Origin: Oryza sativa Japonica Group
Lineage: Eukaryota > Streptophyta > Magnoliopsida > Poales > Poaceae
Reading direction: 5' to 3'
Length of the DNA: 64,000 nucleotides
Assembly (NCBI RefSeq): GCF_034140825.1
Contig: NC_089039.1
Location: 19,557,501-19,621,500, forward strand
The notes below the pieces were generated by a model. It did no database searches. It had not been told where the DNA came from and saw only the letters and a program-made list of their open reading frames with translations. Position 1 is the stretch's first letter; the number at the start of each line of letters is the position of its first letter. This document shows, one piece after another, positions 47,614 through 58,839 of this stretch. A program made the position numbers and the translations under genes.

Positions 47614-50600
47614 ATGCGCGGGCCACCGCATGCTGCGGCGGTGCTCCTCGTCGCCGCCGCCGCCCTCTGCCTCGGCGGCCGCGCGGAGGAGCTCGAGGCG
47701 TCGTCGCCGGAGTTCAACTACCCGGCGGTGTTCAACTTCGGCGACTCCAACTCCGACACGGGAGGGCGCGTGGCCGCCGGGTTCGAGTCCATCGCGCCTC
47801 CCTACGGCTCCACCTTCTTCGGCTCCCCCTCCGGCCGGTTCTGCGACGGCCGCCTCATCATCGACTTCCTCAGTAAGCTCACCTCTCTTGTTCTCACCCA
47901 TTTCCTTGTAGATTCTTCATGTGGGTGGCAGTGCGTCGTTCACATTGCTTGTTGCAATCTTATTCCCACATGGTAACCGGGGGCATCGGCGATGTGGCTT
48001 CTGTCTGAATTGCATCAGAAAAATCGTTGCTCGTCGCCGATTGGTTCTTGGTACCCAATCTAGTGTTGCAAGAAACAAAGAATCGGCGTGCTGGTGATAC
48101 TGTTCGTCGTCGATCTTGACGGCAGTGAGGCCATTTGGTCCGCACGGTGGTTGGGGAAAAGGGCGAATTAGTTAGGACTGTCCTTTGCAGAACATACCAG
48201 ATCACCAGAACGGCCGTGATGGTGGTTAGAAGATTTAGGATGGGGATTGGGGCATCAATTGCCGATGGTCAATGATAGCAGTGTACTCTGTTCTAACACC
48301 GGAGGAATTGTGCTGGATGTGGGTGGTCCAATTCGTGCCATTTGTACCGCTGTTACTTGCAGCATTTTGGTGGGATATTCGTTAGATCTGGAGGAAAGGA
48401 TGTGCTGTTTCTTGATCCGGTTTCATCGCATTTGGGGAAATTAGGTCACTGTTGTTTTATGCTTTGACTCGCGGTGAGCTTTGCTCTGTCTCCATCCAGC
48501 TGCCTACTTGCCTAGTGCCTAATTTCTTGGGTGTACTTAAGAGTGACCCACCAACTACCGTGTGTAATGTGTTTCCATTTATTTAGTTTAACTAGGCTAC
48601 TGCTTTTCAGTTTATTATTGGAGTTGGTGTGGTGGTGTCACTAAGAAACCATGGGAGTTGGAGGCGTAACTATGAAGGAAATCTAAATGGCCAGCACAAT
48701 TTTAGTTGTAGAAAACACTATCACAAGTTGCTATTGATCACCCCCTCCCCCCACCTCCTTCTCTTCGTTATTTCACATTACTAACTTTCACAGTTTTTGA
48801 GATGTGACCTGCAATTGGTTTGTGCAATCTACAATTATGGTCCATGTAGAAGATTAGTATTCTGAAAACATTCCTCTGAACAATAGGTCTAGTGATATAG
48901 TTTTCATATAATCACTATAAACCTGGAACCTTAGATTCTAAATATTGTTGCTTTAGTGGGTTAATGCATTACATTTTGATAGGAATAGCAATAGCATTTC
49001 GCTACTATAAATTTCAAAAAAAGCATTTCGCTACTATGACTAGGAAATTCTATTTTCACACTTTTGCACATGAGAAACTTATGTGGGCCACTATCTGACA
49101 TGATTTTAAACTTCCTCCTGCAGTGGATGCAATGGATATGCCGTTCCTCAATGCATATTTGGATTCTGTTGGTGCACCTAACTTACGTGCGGGTGTTAAT
49201 TTTGCTCAAGCTGGCTGTTCAATTACTCCAGCAACGGCAACATCTGTCAGCCCATTTTCATTTGGTCTTCAGATTAAGCAATTCTTTGCATTCAAGGACA
49301 AAGTTACTAAGCTTCTATCTAAAGGTATGGCAAGGTTTTCCATACGTCACATCTTTAGATGTTGTGGATACAAAGCAAAATGGAAAATGTCTTCTGCAGT
49401 ATGTACCCATAAAAGTCACGCAGACCGAATGAATTTTGACTGAAGGTGGCAATTTTGTGTTACATAGGATTAATAGGGGAAAATAAAGAACTGCACCTAG
49501 AAAATACTCCAAGATGATTAACAAATCAAACTTAAAATAAATTAAAGAGGACATAAAGTTGAGACGTTGAGTGAGTTTCAGTGAATGAAAATTTTCAGAA
49601 CATTTTAGGCCAATATTGTGTTTCTGGAAAATTGTAGAAGTTTCCATTATTTATCATTGTTCATTCGCAATGATAACAAGTTTTTTTGGAATCCTTGCAG
49701 TGACTAGATTTTAACACTTAGCAAGTTTTTTTCGTAGTTCCATTATGTTTTTTTAATCAATACTCCCTCCGTCCCAAAATGTAGCTATTTCTAGCACAGT
49801 GTCTTGTCCCAAAATGAAGCTATTTCTTCACCTACCTCCTCCTCTCAACCAATCACAACCATTCTTCTTCACCTACTTTCTCTTTTCAACCAATCACACA
49901 CTTCCTCCAATCATTCTCACTTACTTTCTTAATACCCGTGCCAACCTCAAAAATGGCTTCATTTTGGGACGGAGGAAGTATATATCAGTACAAGAATTAG
50001 AATGATATTCTCCTCTGTTAACCTAACCACCTGGTGTCTTTGATTTTCCATGTTCTAATATAGGCTATGTAACTTTATTAGTGATGGAATCTTATTTATT
50101 TACTTTGCAGGAGATACGTACAGGAGATATATTCCTCAGTCGGATTACTTTTCGCGGGGACTTTACACGTTTGACATAGGTCAAAATGACCTTGCTGGTG
50201 AATTCTACTGGAAAACAGAGGACCAAGTTGCTGCATCCATTCCGACTATTTTGTTGGAATTCGAAACTGGGCTGAAGGTTTGTATACACAGTATTTTCAT
50301 TCTTAAGCTTTTGCAGTGCATGGAACCTTTTTTTTTTTCTTCAATGGTCTTCAGTAGTTTGTAGAATATGGTTTTCAGTCTTCAAAAAATAATCTGTTTG
50401 CCTTGGCCAAAAAATAATCAGTTTGCCATTTTTCCATACTGGTCCAACTATGTACTGTTTGATTGGGAAAGGACCTACTCTAAACGTTTTCCTTCTTTTT
50501 CAGAAATTATATGAGCAAGGTGCCAGGAAATTCTGGATTCACAACACAGGTCCTCTTGGCTGCTTACCTCAAAACGTAGCTTTTTTCGGCAAAGACCGAT

Positions 50601-51503
50601 CCCAGCTGGATGAACTTCGTTGTGTAGCAAAGCATAATCGTGTTGCAAAGCTTTTCAACTTACAGCTGCATGCACTTTGCACAAAGTTAAGAGGTGAATT
50701 CGCTGGGGCTAGTATCACTTATGTTGACATCTACACCATCAAGTACAGCCTGATCGCTAATTATTCGCGCTATGGTATGCAACCAAACTATCTAATTTCC
50801 TCATTGTTTGGTTATCTTGAAATCAAATACATGATTTATCATTTCTATAGTCAGTATATTACAATGCTGGGAGCTTTTTTTTAACATTAACATGCTTCAA
50901 CTAGAAGACTTATGATGAATTGCCACCATCAGTCCTGAACTAGGCTTCTAATTATGAACCTCGCTTGAGGGAAATAAAGATGCTTTTTACCCTTTTTTTT
51001 TCGCTATTTGCTCATTCCCTTGCACTGCTACACTTTTTTTTAAAGACAATGGAATTGTACAAGACACTACACAACAACATTTTCTTTCTTTGGCTTTCTT
51101 CTACTATGCATTTGGACACATGCTGGATCAGTGATGACTATTGTAGCTAGCTCATAAGAATATTAAGCAGTAGGCTTTCAAAACAATAATCCCTTCAAAC
51201 AACACTCTTAATTTCTGCCTTTGCATTATTACAGGGTTCGAGAATCCCATCCAAGCATGCTGTGGATATGGAGGGCCACCCTTGAACTATGACAGTAGAG
51301 TACCTTGTGGGCAGACAGCGTCTCTGAATGGTAATCTTGTAACAGCCAAAGGGTGCAAGGACAGTACAGAATTTGTCAATTGGGATGGAATCCATTACAC
51401 AGAAGCTGCGAATTTCCACATCGCGTCGCAGATCCTTACAGGGAGATACTCTGACCCTCCATTTGCTGACAAGATGCCATTTCTCATAAAACCGAAGTTC
51501 TAA
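47614..51503 (+). CDS. GDSL esterase/lipase, secreted
   Basis: Plant SGNH/GDSL lipase-type hydrolase; the substrate is unknown. Exons: 47614-47872, 49124-49324, 50111-50277, 50504-50774 and 51235-51503; these give 388 aa, normal for the family. The signal peptide covers about residues 1-24. Block I is VFNFGDSNSDTGG (catalytic Ser), block II has GVNFAQAGCSI (Gly), block III TFDIGQNDLAG (Asn), and block V VNWDGIHYTEAA (Asp and His). All key residues are present. The best-known relatives with the NFGDSNSDTGG form are esterases once called alpha-L-fucosidase-like or early nodulin-like. The start context is ACCATGC. Intron 2 (49325-50110) carries a MITE. A diverged copy of the promoter lies about 2 kb upstream. 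Confidence 0.95.
49763..49978. mobile_element. Stowaway-like MITE in GDSL intron 2
   Basis: CTCCCTCCGTCCCAAAATGTAGC at the left and GGCTTCATTTTGGGACGGAGGAAG at the right are inverted, with TA on both sides. The interior has AACCAATCACAACC-type repeats. Same family as 30427-30650. Confidence 0.9.
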
Positions 51504-51679
51504 TGAGCAGATCTTTTTTTCGCTTTTATAAACTACGAGGTGTTGTATTTGATAAAAAAAAAACGTTGTATTTGTTACTTGTCAATAGATAATAATCACA
51601 TATATAGCTCTTTTCAGTTGTTCATATATACTTCGACTACTACTGCTACAAAGCCTCAGCGGTGATTAACTAAAAGACA

Positions 51680-51859
51680 TGTAGGGGTTACAGTGACCTG
51701 AGTAGTACCCAAAGGTCCTGAGTTCAAATCTCCTATGGAGCGAATTTCAGATTGAGTTGTTTGCGGGGCTAAGTTTCTTATCTCAATGGCCGTATATATC
51801 CGGTTGGATATGGAGGCCGGGTAGAAAATACCCTTCTCTAAAAAAAATAATAAAAAAAA
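51680..51859 (+). mobile_element. SINE, tRNA-derived type, 11-bp target duplication
   Basis: The target duplication ACTAAAAGACA lies at 51669-51679 and 51860-51870. The body starts TGTAGGGGTTACAGTGACCTG (A-box-like) and has GTCCTGAGTTCAAATCTCC (B-box-like). It ends in an A-rich tail. The plus orientation follows from the A tail. The clean target duplication suggests a fairly young insertion. It lies just past the 3' end of the GDSL gene. Confidence 0.85.
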
Positions 51860-52251
51860 ACTAAAAGACAGGTTTAGTTGCATTGTTGTAGCATGAAATT
51901 TTTGCTGGAGAGTTTGCACATTTTGCAAGAACTGTTGCAGCATTGCTGGAAGGATAAAACAGAGCAAAAACTAACAACAAAAAAAATGGTTATAGAAGAA
52001 GAGGAATCGGGGTAAGGAAGTGCTGATTTGCACCTAATTGCTCAGTGCCTCAGTTATGCTACTACAATAAAAATTAACCGGCACGGTGGTGCACCTGTGT
52101 TCATCATAATTCTCTGTTTCGCCTCTAAAATTCCGACAGAAAACCGGGAGATTTAGCCATCTCCTGAGCAAATTTACTGTACAGAGCAGCACCATATGCT
52201 GCTCATTTTTTCTCTCTTTTTTTGTTGGAAAGAACAGGTAGCCGCTGCTGT

Positions 52252-53345
52252 TCACTTCTTGGAGATGTAGGCGTAGTACTGCGCCATGGGCACGACGAAG
52301 GCGATGACGAGCAGGCCGCCGACGACGAGCGTGAACTGGCCGCGCTTCTCCTCCGTCTCCTCCTTCGTCTTGAAGTTGGACTCCCTCTTGTTGTCCTTGA
52401 ACGTCGGCCCGCCGGGGTCCGGCAGCCCGTCGATCGCCGCCGCCAGCCGCTTCGCCGTCGTGTAGATTGCCTCGTTGTACTTCTCGTCCGTCGCCAGCAC
52501 TGCAGTGCATGCACGATCAGACCTGTTGGTTTTGTTCTGCGTCGTGAACGGCAGAGCACGCCGGCGTCTGGGGCGAAGGCTAACCTGGGAGGTTCTCGGA
52601 GACGGTGGAGTCGAGGATCTCGTCGCCGACGGCCTGCACGAAGGCCGGGCCGCCGGTGATGGCGCCCTCCTTCTGGCTGGTGACGAGCACGACGATGCCC
52701 TTGTTGTTGCCCTCCTCCACCGTCGGGTACCACTTCTCCAGCACTTGGTCCGCGTACTCGAACGCGTCAGCTTTGCTCTGCAAGGAATTAACGTCACGGA
52801 CGAGCCGCGCGCCGGCGGCGAGGTGGTCAGAGACGCGCGGTGGCTTGGCGGCGGCGTGATGTGATGCGATGTGATGGCGTACGTACCGTGAGCTTGCGCA
52901 CGGTGATGAAGTTGATCCTGATGTTCTTGCGGGACTCGAGGTCGCGGACGAGCCGCTTCACGTCGGACTTGGTCACGCGGCTGAGCACGCCGGCGTCGTC
53001 CACCACGTACGTGTCCTCCGGCGGCCCGCCGTTCAGCACGTCGAACTCCGACGCCACGGCCGGCGCGGGCGCCGGCGCCATGCTGATTGCCAGCGACAGC
53101 GCCGCCGCGGCCAGGCCGTGCTGCAAGAACGTCGCCCAGCTCCCGACGCCGCCACCGCGGCCGCCGTCTCCGCGCCAAGCGGCGACCGCCTGCGGCGGCG
53201 GCTGCTGCCTCCTGAGCGCGCAGGAGACGACGGACCTGGCGGGAGACGACGACGACGACGACGCCGACGCGGCGGGGCTCGCCGGCTTCTTCTTGGAGCC
53301 GCGGAGAGGGGAGAGCAATGTGGAGGGGGAGAGGAGGGTCTCCAT
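52252..53345 (-). CDS. TLP18.3: TLP18.3-like thylakoid lumen TPM-domain protein (UPF0603)
   Basis: Thylakoid protein of the TPM/TLP18.3 family, in Arabidopsis an acid phosphatase helping photosystem II repair. Minus exons: 53345-52887, 52777-52585 and 52499-52252; these give 299 aa. Residues 1-75 are a Ser/Ala/Arg-rich chloroplast transit peptide. They are followed by a hydrophobic lumen-targeting stretch ending in an AVA-type cleavage site before SEFDV. The TPM domain runs from about residue 105 to 250, with the YVVDDAGVLS opening and a GIVVLVTSQKEGAITGG core. A single membrane helix lies near the C-terminus, before AQYYAYISKK. I recall this as rice UPF0603 protein Os05g0401100, from memory only. 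It is convergent with the GDSL gene. Confidence 0.95.
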
Positions 53346-53861
53346 TGCTGCCGTGCCGGCCGCTGCTTCTCCGGGGAGAAGGAGGGAGCTGAGCTGAGCT
53401 GAGCTTGTGATCACTAGAGTTTCTGCTGTTTTGTGTATTGGAAATTTGGTTGCAATGGCGTGGGTTGGATTGTGATTGGGTGGATGGGATTCTGGAGCCG
53501 GATAAGGCGAGGGGCCAGCGTGGACAGCCATGTCTGGTCGCCATACTACAAGGGCAGAACTGCACAAGGGTTTCTGCCTCCAGGACGGTCGCTCTGCTCC
53601 CTCTTACTCTTCTCTAACCAGACGTATATTTGTCCTTTTATATTGCTAGTAAATTACCCATGGCATAGGATAAAAAAATAAACCTCTTTGCCGTGTTTTT
53701 AGTAGTAGTTATGTTTATTTTTCCGGATTTGCTATAAACCTTTTTTCGGATCAGCTGTATGGCAAAACATTGGTTCAATACCCAAATCCATTACCGCATA
53801 CAATTCCACCGATACAAATTTGATGGACTATAACATCTGGCATATCTCTTCTCTATCTCTA
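53346..53861. other. Upstream region of TLP18.3
   Basis: 5' flank of the minus-strand gene. GAGCT repeats lie near 53385-53406. No other gene is seen. Confidence 0.5.
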
Positions 53862-54212
53862 TCTCTACTATTATAAAAATTAAATATGTTTTTACCGATA
53901 CTTTGTTACGTCATCCATGTATGAGTCAACTTTTAAGTTCGTTCGCTTTTAGAAATACAAATCTGTATTTGAGTCGGGTTTTAAATTCGTTCGGTTTTGA
54001 AAATACAGAAGGAGATGTATAAGAACTTTCTTTAAAAAAACTCACATGCTAACTTGAGATGATCGGACTCATAATTATAGCTCATGATTTTCTAGAAAAA
54101 TATATATCTAAACGAATACTACAGTGAATTTTACCTTAACTAAACCGTAAAATAATAATAATAAGATTAAAATAATCTTCACCCGTTGCAACGTACAGAT
54201 ATTTTTTTCTAG
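53862..54212 (+). mobile_element. Non-autonomous Helitron-like element
   Basis: It opens TCTCTACTATTATAAAAATT after an A and closes CCCGTTGCAACGTACAGATA...TTCTAG before a T. The insertion lies between A and T and the element ends CTAG, as plant Helitrons do. The usual short hairpin before the end is weak (CCGTTGCAACG). Length is 351 bp, with no coding capacity. Confidence 0.65.
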
Positions 54213-54231
54213 TTAATAATAAATGCAACTA

Positions 54232-54381
54232 CTCCCTTCGTTTCACAATGTAAGTCATTCTAACATTTTCCACATTCATATTGATTTTAATAAATCTAGA
54301 CATATATATCTATATAGATTCATTAACATCAATATGAATGTGGTAAATGCTAGAATGACTTACAGTGTTAAACGGAGGAAG
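54232..54381. mobile_element. Stowaway-like MITE, near-palindromic
   Basis: CTCCCTTCGTTTCACAATGTAAGTCATTCTA at the left pairs with TAGAATGACTTACAGTGTTAAACGGAGGAAG at the right. Inner ACATTCATATTGATTTTAAT and ATTAACATCAATATGAATGT also pair. TA flanks it. It lies immediately next to the Helitron end. Confidence 0.92.
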
Positions 54382-54636
54382 TATATAAGAAGGTAAACTC
54401 CTGCGTATTGACTTAGATTGGAATATGCCGTGTTGGTGTTGCATTAAATCAGCCTTTTTTATACATAGTCATACAGAAGTACAGAGTATATATACTGTGT
54501 ACATCATTCTTAAAAGGTTAATTGCATGTTCTAATATTGTACATCATAGTAGTAGGTCTTGTCCCTCTAAAATGTATCAACTAAATCTACAGGATCCATG
54601 GAGCCCAACTCATGGCCTCCCTGAGGGAAGCACTCA

Positions 54637-57600
54637 CTATTTAGGACCGCTAGTTTCCGAAGGTCCAGCACGCTCCACCATAGCATCATAAAGCTGTCGG
54701 CCGTTCTGTGTTGCAACACGCCAACACCAAATCAAATTCCATATGATACAACAACAAAGTTAGTAAAATTAGTGGACTTACAAAAATCACAGGGAAGAAA
54801 TGAATTTGCCCTTCGGGTTTTGTTTGGGTCTCCTTGAAATAAACCAAGATAGGAAATTGTGGCCACCACAGTTCCCAATTCACAAATGTTGAGTACCTGT
54901 GGGTGCATTCAATTATCAGGCATTACTACTGTTACCATGATCAAAGCGATTTATCGAGCAAGATAGCCCGACCTTTGGCGCGTGATCGACATGTTTTAGT
55001 TTTATGGACATAGAACAAGCAACTAATGCTTAGTTTTTGACATATCTTTCCCTTACGAAATCATTTCGACTGACTTGCCAAAAGTATTCTGTTCTGGACC
55101 ACATATGGTGTAAAAGATATACATGCCTACTTACCTCCAACGATTCTTGCCACCGACAAATACATTTTCACCTGACTCCTCTAACTGATCGCCCACTTTC
55201 ACTTCCTGCAATAACACAAATATAGAATCAAGGACACTCATGAAATTATAGATATGAAGACCCAGAAATACACCTTAATCCACATAAGCTATGATGTGAA
55301 AAGAATAACATCATTCATGTGACAGAGAGTCATAACAGATTTTTTATAAAAAAAGGTAAATCATTACAGATTTACAGATCTTAGCAGTAATGCATTTACT
55401 TAGCAACATAAGTATTTTACTTGAGAAGATAGAGAACACAAACCAGGGCCTCATCATCGAAGACAAATCGTACTCTAGTAGTCTGCAAAACATTGAGATC
55501 CGTGTTAGCATGAAAATGAAGCAAACGATTGCTCAAAAATGACCAATAAAATTCAATCAAAGTACAAAAAGGCAAAAAAAAAGGTGCTCTTCAAAAAGAG
55601 ACGAAAAAATAAGCCATGGGTGCTAGTTGATGATGGAAGTGCTTATGAACAACTAGTTTTAATTTGAATTAATTAGCAAGAGGAGCTCTTGCAACACTGC
55701 ATTCATGCAGTATGGTCCATGAAGTTTGATTTCAGATTACTCAATATGGTCTTAAAGATTATATCCTACGGAGAAAAGATAGTATCACAACATCTTAAGC
55801 AGATATTATAAAACCAGAGCTTAATCAGGCTTGCGCTGACCTGGAACAAAAGAAGACACCCCAGTAGGCCTACAGGTGCAGCAGCAAGAAGATTGTCTGC
55901 ATATGCAAATGCACCAGCTATCCCTGTATTTGGATAATACTAGTTAATTAGTTGAATTGAGGAATCGCAATGCTAACAACTAATGCATCTTTAGACTTCA
56001 CGTATAAGTACAAATCTAGAAATATTCTACTCAATAATCACGGGGCTCACCAAGTATAACAATTGGCAATCGATAGTCAGGGTCAGGGACGATAGTCTCT
56101 CTGGTCTTCGACTTTCTTCCAAGCTGAAAAGAAGGACACAGGTTACCAGATCATAAAAAAAAATGTGAACTAAGTTATCTTGTGCACATGAAAAATCTGT
56201 AGAATGAAAACAAACTCAAATTCCATTTCACTGGTAAATTAAATTCTTGGGTGTTGGGCAAGCCAGGATTTTTAATGCAATTGTGCATGAAATGTTTATA
56301 AACTATGCTGGTTCATTATATCCGCTCCCCTTGGATGATTTAATTGGTGCATCAATGCCATTATTTCGTGAAATAAATTTTAAGCCTCTTCAATCATGAA
56401 AAAGACAACTTAAATTGAACCACATCAAGAGGTGCTAAAAAGGAAGGGTAAACTATACAAAGTCTAACCACGTTTACTATTGTTGCACGCCGTTGCCTCC
56501 CACCATGTACCATAACAGAGTTCCATGATGCACTAGCTAAAGCCGCTCGACACGAAATCACACCTTGAACTGCAGAAGTAGAACAAAAAACAAATCACCT
56601 CACATGTACAACATTATGATAACAGCAATGCAGTATATCATATCGTAGTAAACAACGGCAACTTTTTAATTCAGGACTGATCACAAAAATAGCAAATACA
56701 TGTGAGACATGACCCTAGCTGCAACAAAGCTGTGACCTTTCACAGTCTCTGTTAATAATTTCTGGTATATGGAGGAGGCAGGTAATCAACCAGTCACCAC
56801 CACCGCAAACTATTCCAATGAAGGACAGTTCCCTTATCTCGCTTTACATATCAGCAAGTACATGGCTTAAGCACAACTGAAGCCTATTAGTGCTAGCTTC
56901 TCATCTCAAGATCTAGTGCAGTTTCACATGGAAGGTCCTGAATTCCTCTTGCTCCAATAAACATGGCACAAACGAGTCAGTAGCCACTACTCACCACCCT
57001 AACAAAGCTCACCACTCAAGAGAAAGAGTGTGGTAACTAAGTTGTCACTATCGTCTACTGGCAGCAAGGGTTATCTACCATAAATGGCAGGAGCCCATGG
57101 TAGTGCGAGAAAGAGCTGTTCTTGGATTGGGAGATGGTTACCTTTGGGAGGAGCTGCCAGGAAGAGTGGGGAAGATAATGAGAGAGTGGACATCATGGCT
57201 CCCTCAGCTTATGTTCCTGACCTTCTTCGAGCTTTTTGTTTTTTTTTTCCACTCTCTGAACCTTCTATCGAATAGAGAAGCACTCAAGCTTGTTATTTGA
57301 TCTGCCTCACTTTTTTTCTTGGGCTTTTTGACGGACCTCGTAACCAAGAACTCCACGTTCGGCCACAAGAGTTGTGCAGTTGCTGAGGGTGTCCACTGCC
57401 AATTTGCTGTTTAATACTGTTTTTCACGAATATGGTTTACCTACATACAAATTCGGGGCACGGATCGGTCAGATTCCAAATTGTCACAGATAGGCTAATG
57501 GATAGCATATGGCATATGCATAAAGTAAAAAAAAAAAAGAAGAAAAAAGATGCAACTTAGATGCTTGGATCACCCTTCACACAATGTGCTCGACAACCAT

Positions 57601-58488
57601 TTATCACTGTTAATGGCATAAAACAGGATGCGACTATGGGTTGAATATCTGATGGATTAATCCCATTAGACACTCAACATGCTACATTTGTGAATGTCAT
57701 TTTTTTACGGAAATTTGAGCGGCCTGTTGCAACAAGAAAAACAAAGAGTTTCAATTGCAATGATGACAACAAAACGTTCTTGACAGAAACGAACCAACAT
57801 CTTTCTGTTTGGTCAACTGATGACCAAAAAGAAACATGAGATGGCTAATAAATACATTTATGACGAATACAACACTACACAAACAAAAGTTAAATTCAAT
57901 CCACGCACCAGAAAATAGAAAAACAAACCAGACTTAACAAGGTGCAAAAGCATTTGCATTTGGATTTGTTATTACTCTTCCATCCAAAAAAACAAATTTG
58001 ACCTACATGTCTGTGGAGTGACACGCGATACAATTATCTATGCCACTAATTTTTTAGAACTTCTATAATTATCTTGGCCACATAAAAGATGTCAGATAAC
58101 ACTTCCATCATACAACTTCTATTTACTAGCTTCAATACCCAAGTAAAAGAGTTTCAAAAGTAACAGACTTGTATGATCAATACATGTTTCCAGCAAAAAG
58201 AAAGAAAAATACAGATATTGTCCTCGATGCAACACAGGACACAGACATCTTGACTGCAAGAGAAAATCAACCTTTTGTTGGGCCACAAATACCCCGGTAA
58301 GCAAAACAATGGAAGATAATTTGCAACAAAAAATATACTAGTTATTACTGAGAAAAACTGATGCAATCATATGGAGAAAAATAAAAAATTCTGCGACGGG
58401 ACTAGGTGCCTCGACAGCAGCGAAGCTTGGGAATGCCCTAACCTGACAAGGCCGGGACCCGCCTCGTCGGCGGCGAAGACGTCTCCGT
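54637..58488 (-). CDS. Plastid DUF3119/LPA1-like membrane protein; frame opens at ACG, not ATG
   Basis: Probably a chloroplast membrane protein of the DUF3119 family (like Arabidopsis LOW PSII ACCUMULATION-like proteins). Minus exons: 58488-58443, 56569-56469, 56123-56051, 55923-55841, 55482-55444, 55205-55135, 54896-54782 and 54705-54637; these close in frame at 198 codons plus TAG. Two hydrophobic helices (in VILGIAGAFAYADNLL and VGLLGCLLLFQ) are followed by VRFVFDDEALEVKVGD, ENVFVGGKNRWRYSTFVNWE and FPILVYFKETQTKPEG, the family signature. Exon 1 encodes a transit-like ETSSPPTRRVPALS, but the codon before it is ACG and an in-frame TGA lies two codons further up. The first ATG in frame is in exon 2, at MVHGGRQRR. 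Either ACG initiates or a shorter protein is made. Confidence 0.85.
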
Positions 58489-58839
58489 CCCTCAGCCGGG
58501 CTCGATGGACGGGTGGAGCACTGGATTCGGAGATTTGGAAGAGAGAGAGGAAGAACCAAGGGTGAGTAGATAACAAGTGAATGGATCGGACTCTTCAGCT
58601 ACAGAAAGGTGAACTAGTGAATAGTGGGCTTTGATTCTGCAGGGGAGGTGGTCCGTGGTCCGTGGGCCGTGGGCCGTGCACGCGGAAAGGAGGGCCCACC
58701 ACCGTGCCGTGCTTATCCACCAAAAAATCGGTTCACCCCGTGTGCGTGCGCGTTCCTCTCACCACGGCGAACTTCCAGCCTCTCCCGCCGCGGCTTCCGC
58801 GCCGTCCGCTCGGCAGTGGCGCCGCCGCCTCGCCGCGCA
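58489..58839. promoter_or_regulatory. Shared divergent promoter, DUF3119-like and PsbP-domain genes
   Basis: 351 bp lie between the two coding starts. TGGGCC occurs at about 58663 and 58670 within GTGGGCCGTGGGCCGTG, and GGGCCCACC lies near 58693. These are site II/GGGCC-type motifs common in plant genes for organelle proteins. No clear TATA box is seen. The arrangement suggests joint control of two photosynthesis-related genes. Confidence 0.55.

Noticed and set aside
52252-53565. 437-aa minus-strand open frame
   Set aside because: It reads in part through introns and an untranslated leader of TLP18.3. The spliced 299-aa model with a transit peptide and TPM domain explains the region better.
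58624-58839. In-frame upstream extension of the PsbP-domain protein
   Set aside because: The longer N-terminus is Arg/Pro-rich leader read from the shared promoter and would precede a good transit peptide. ATG 58840 is preferred.
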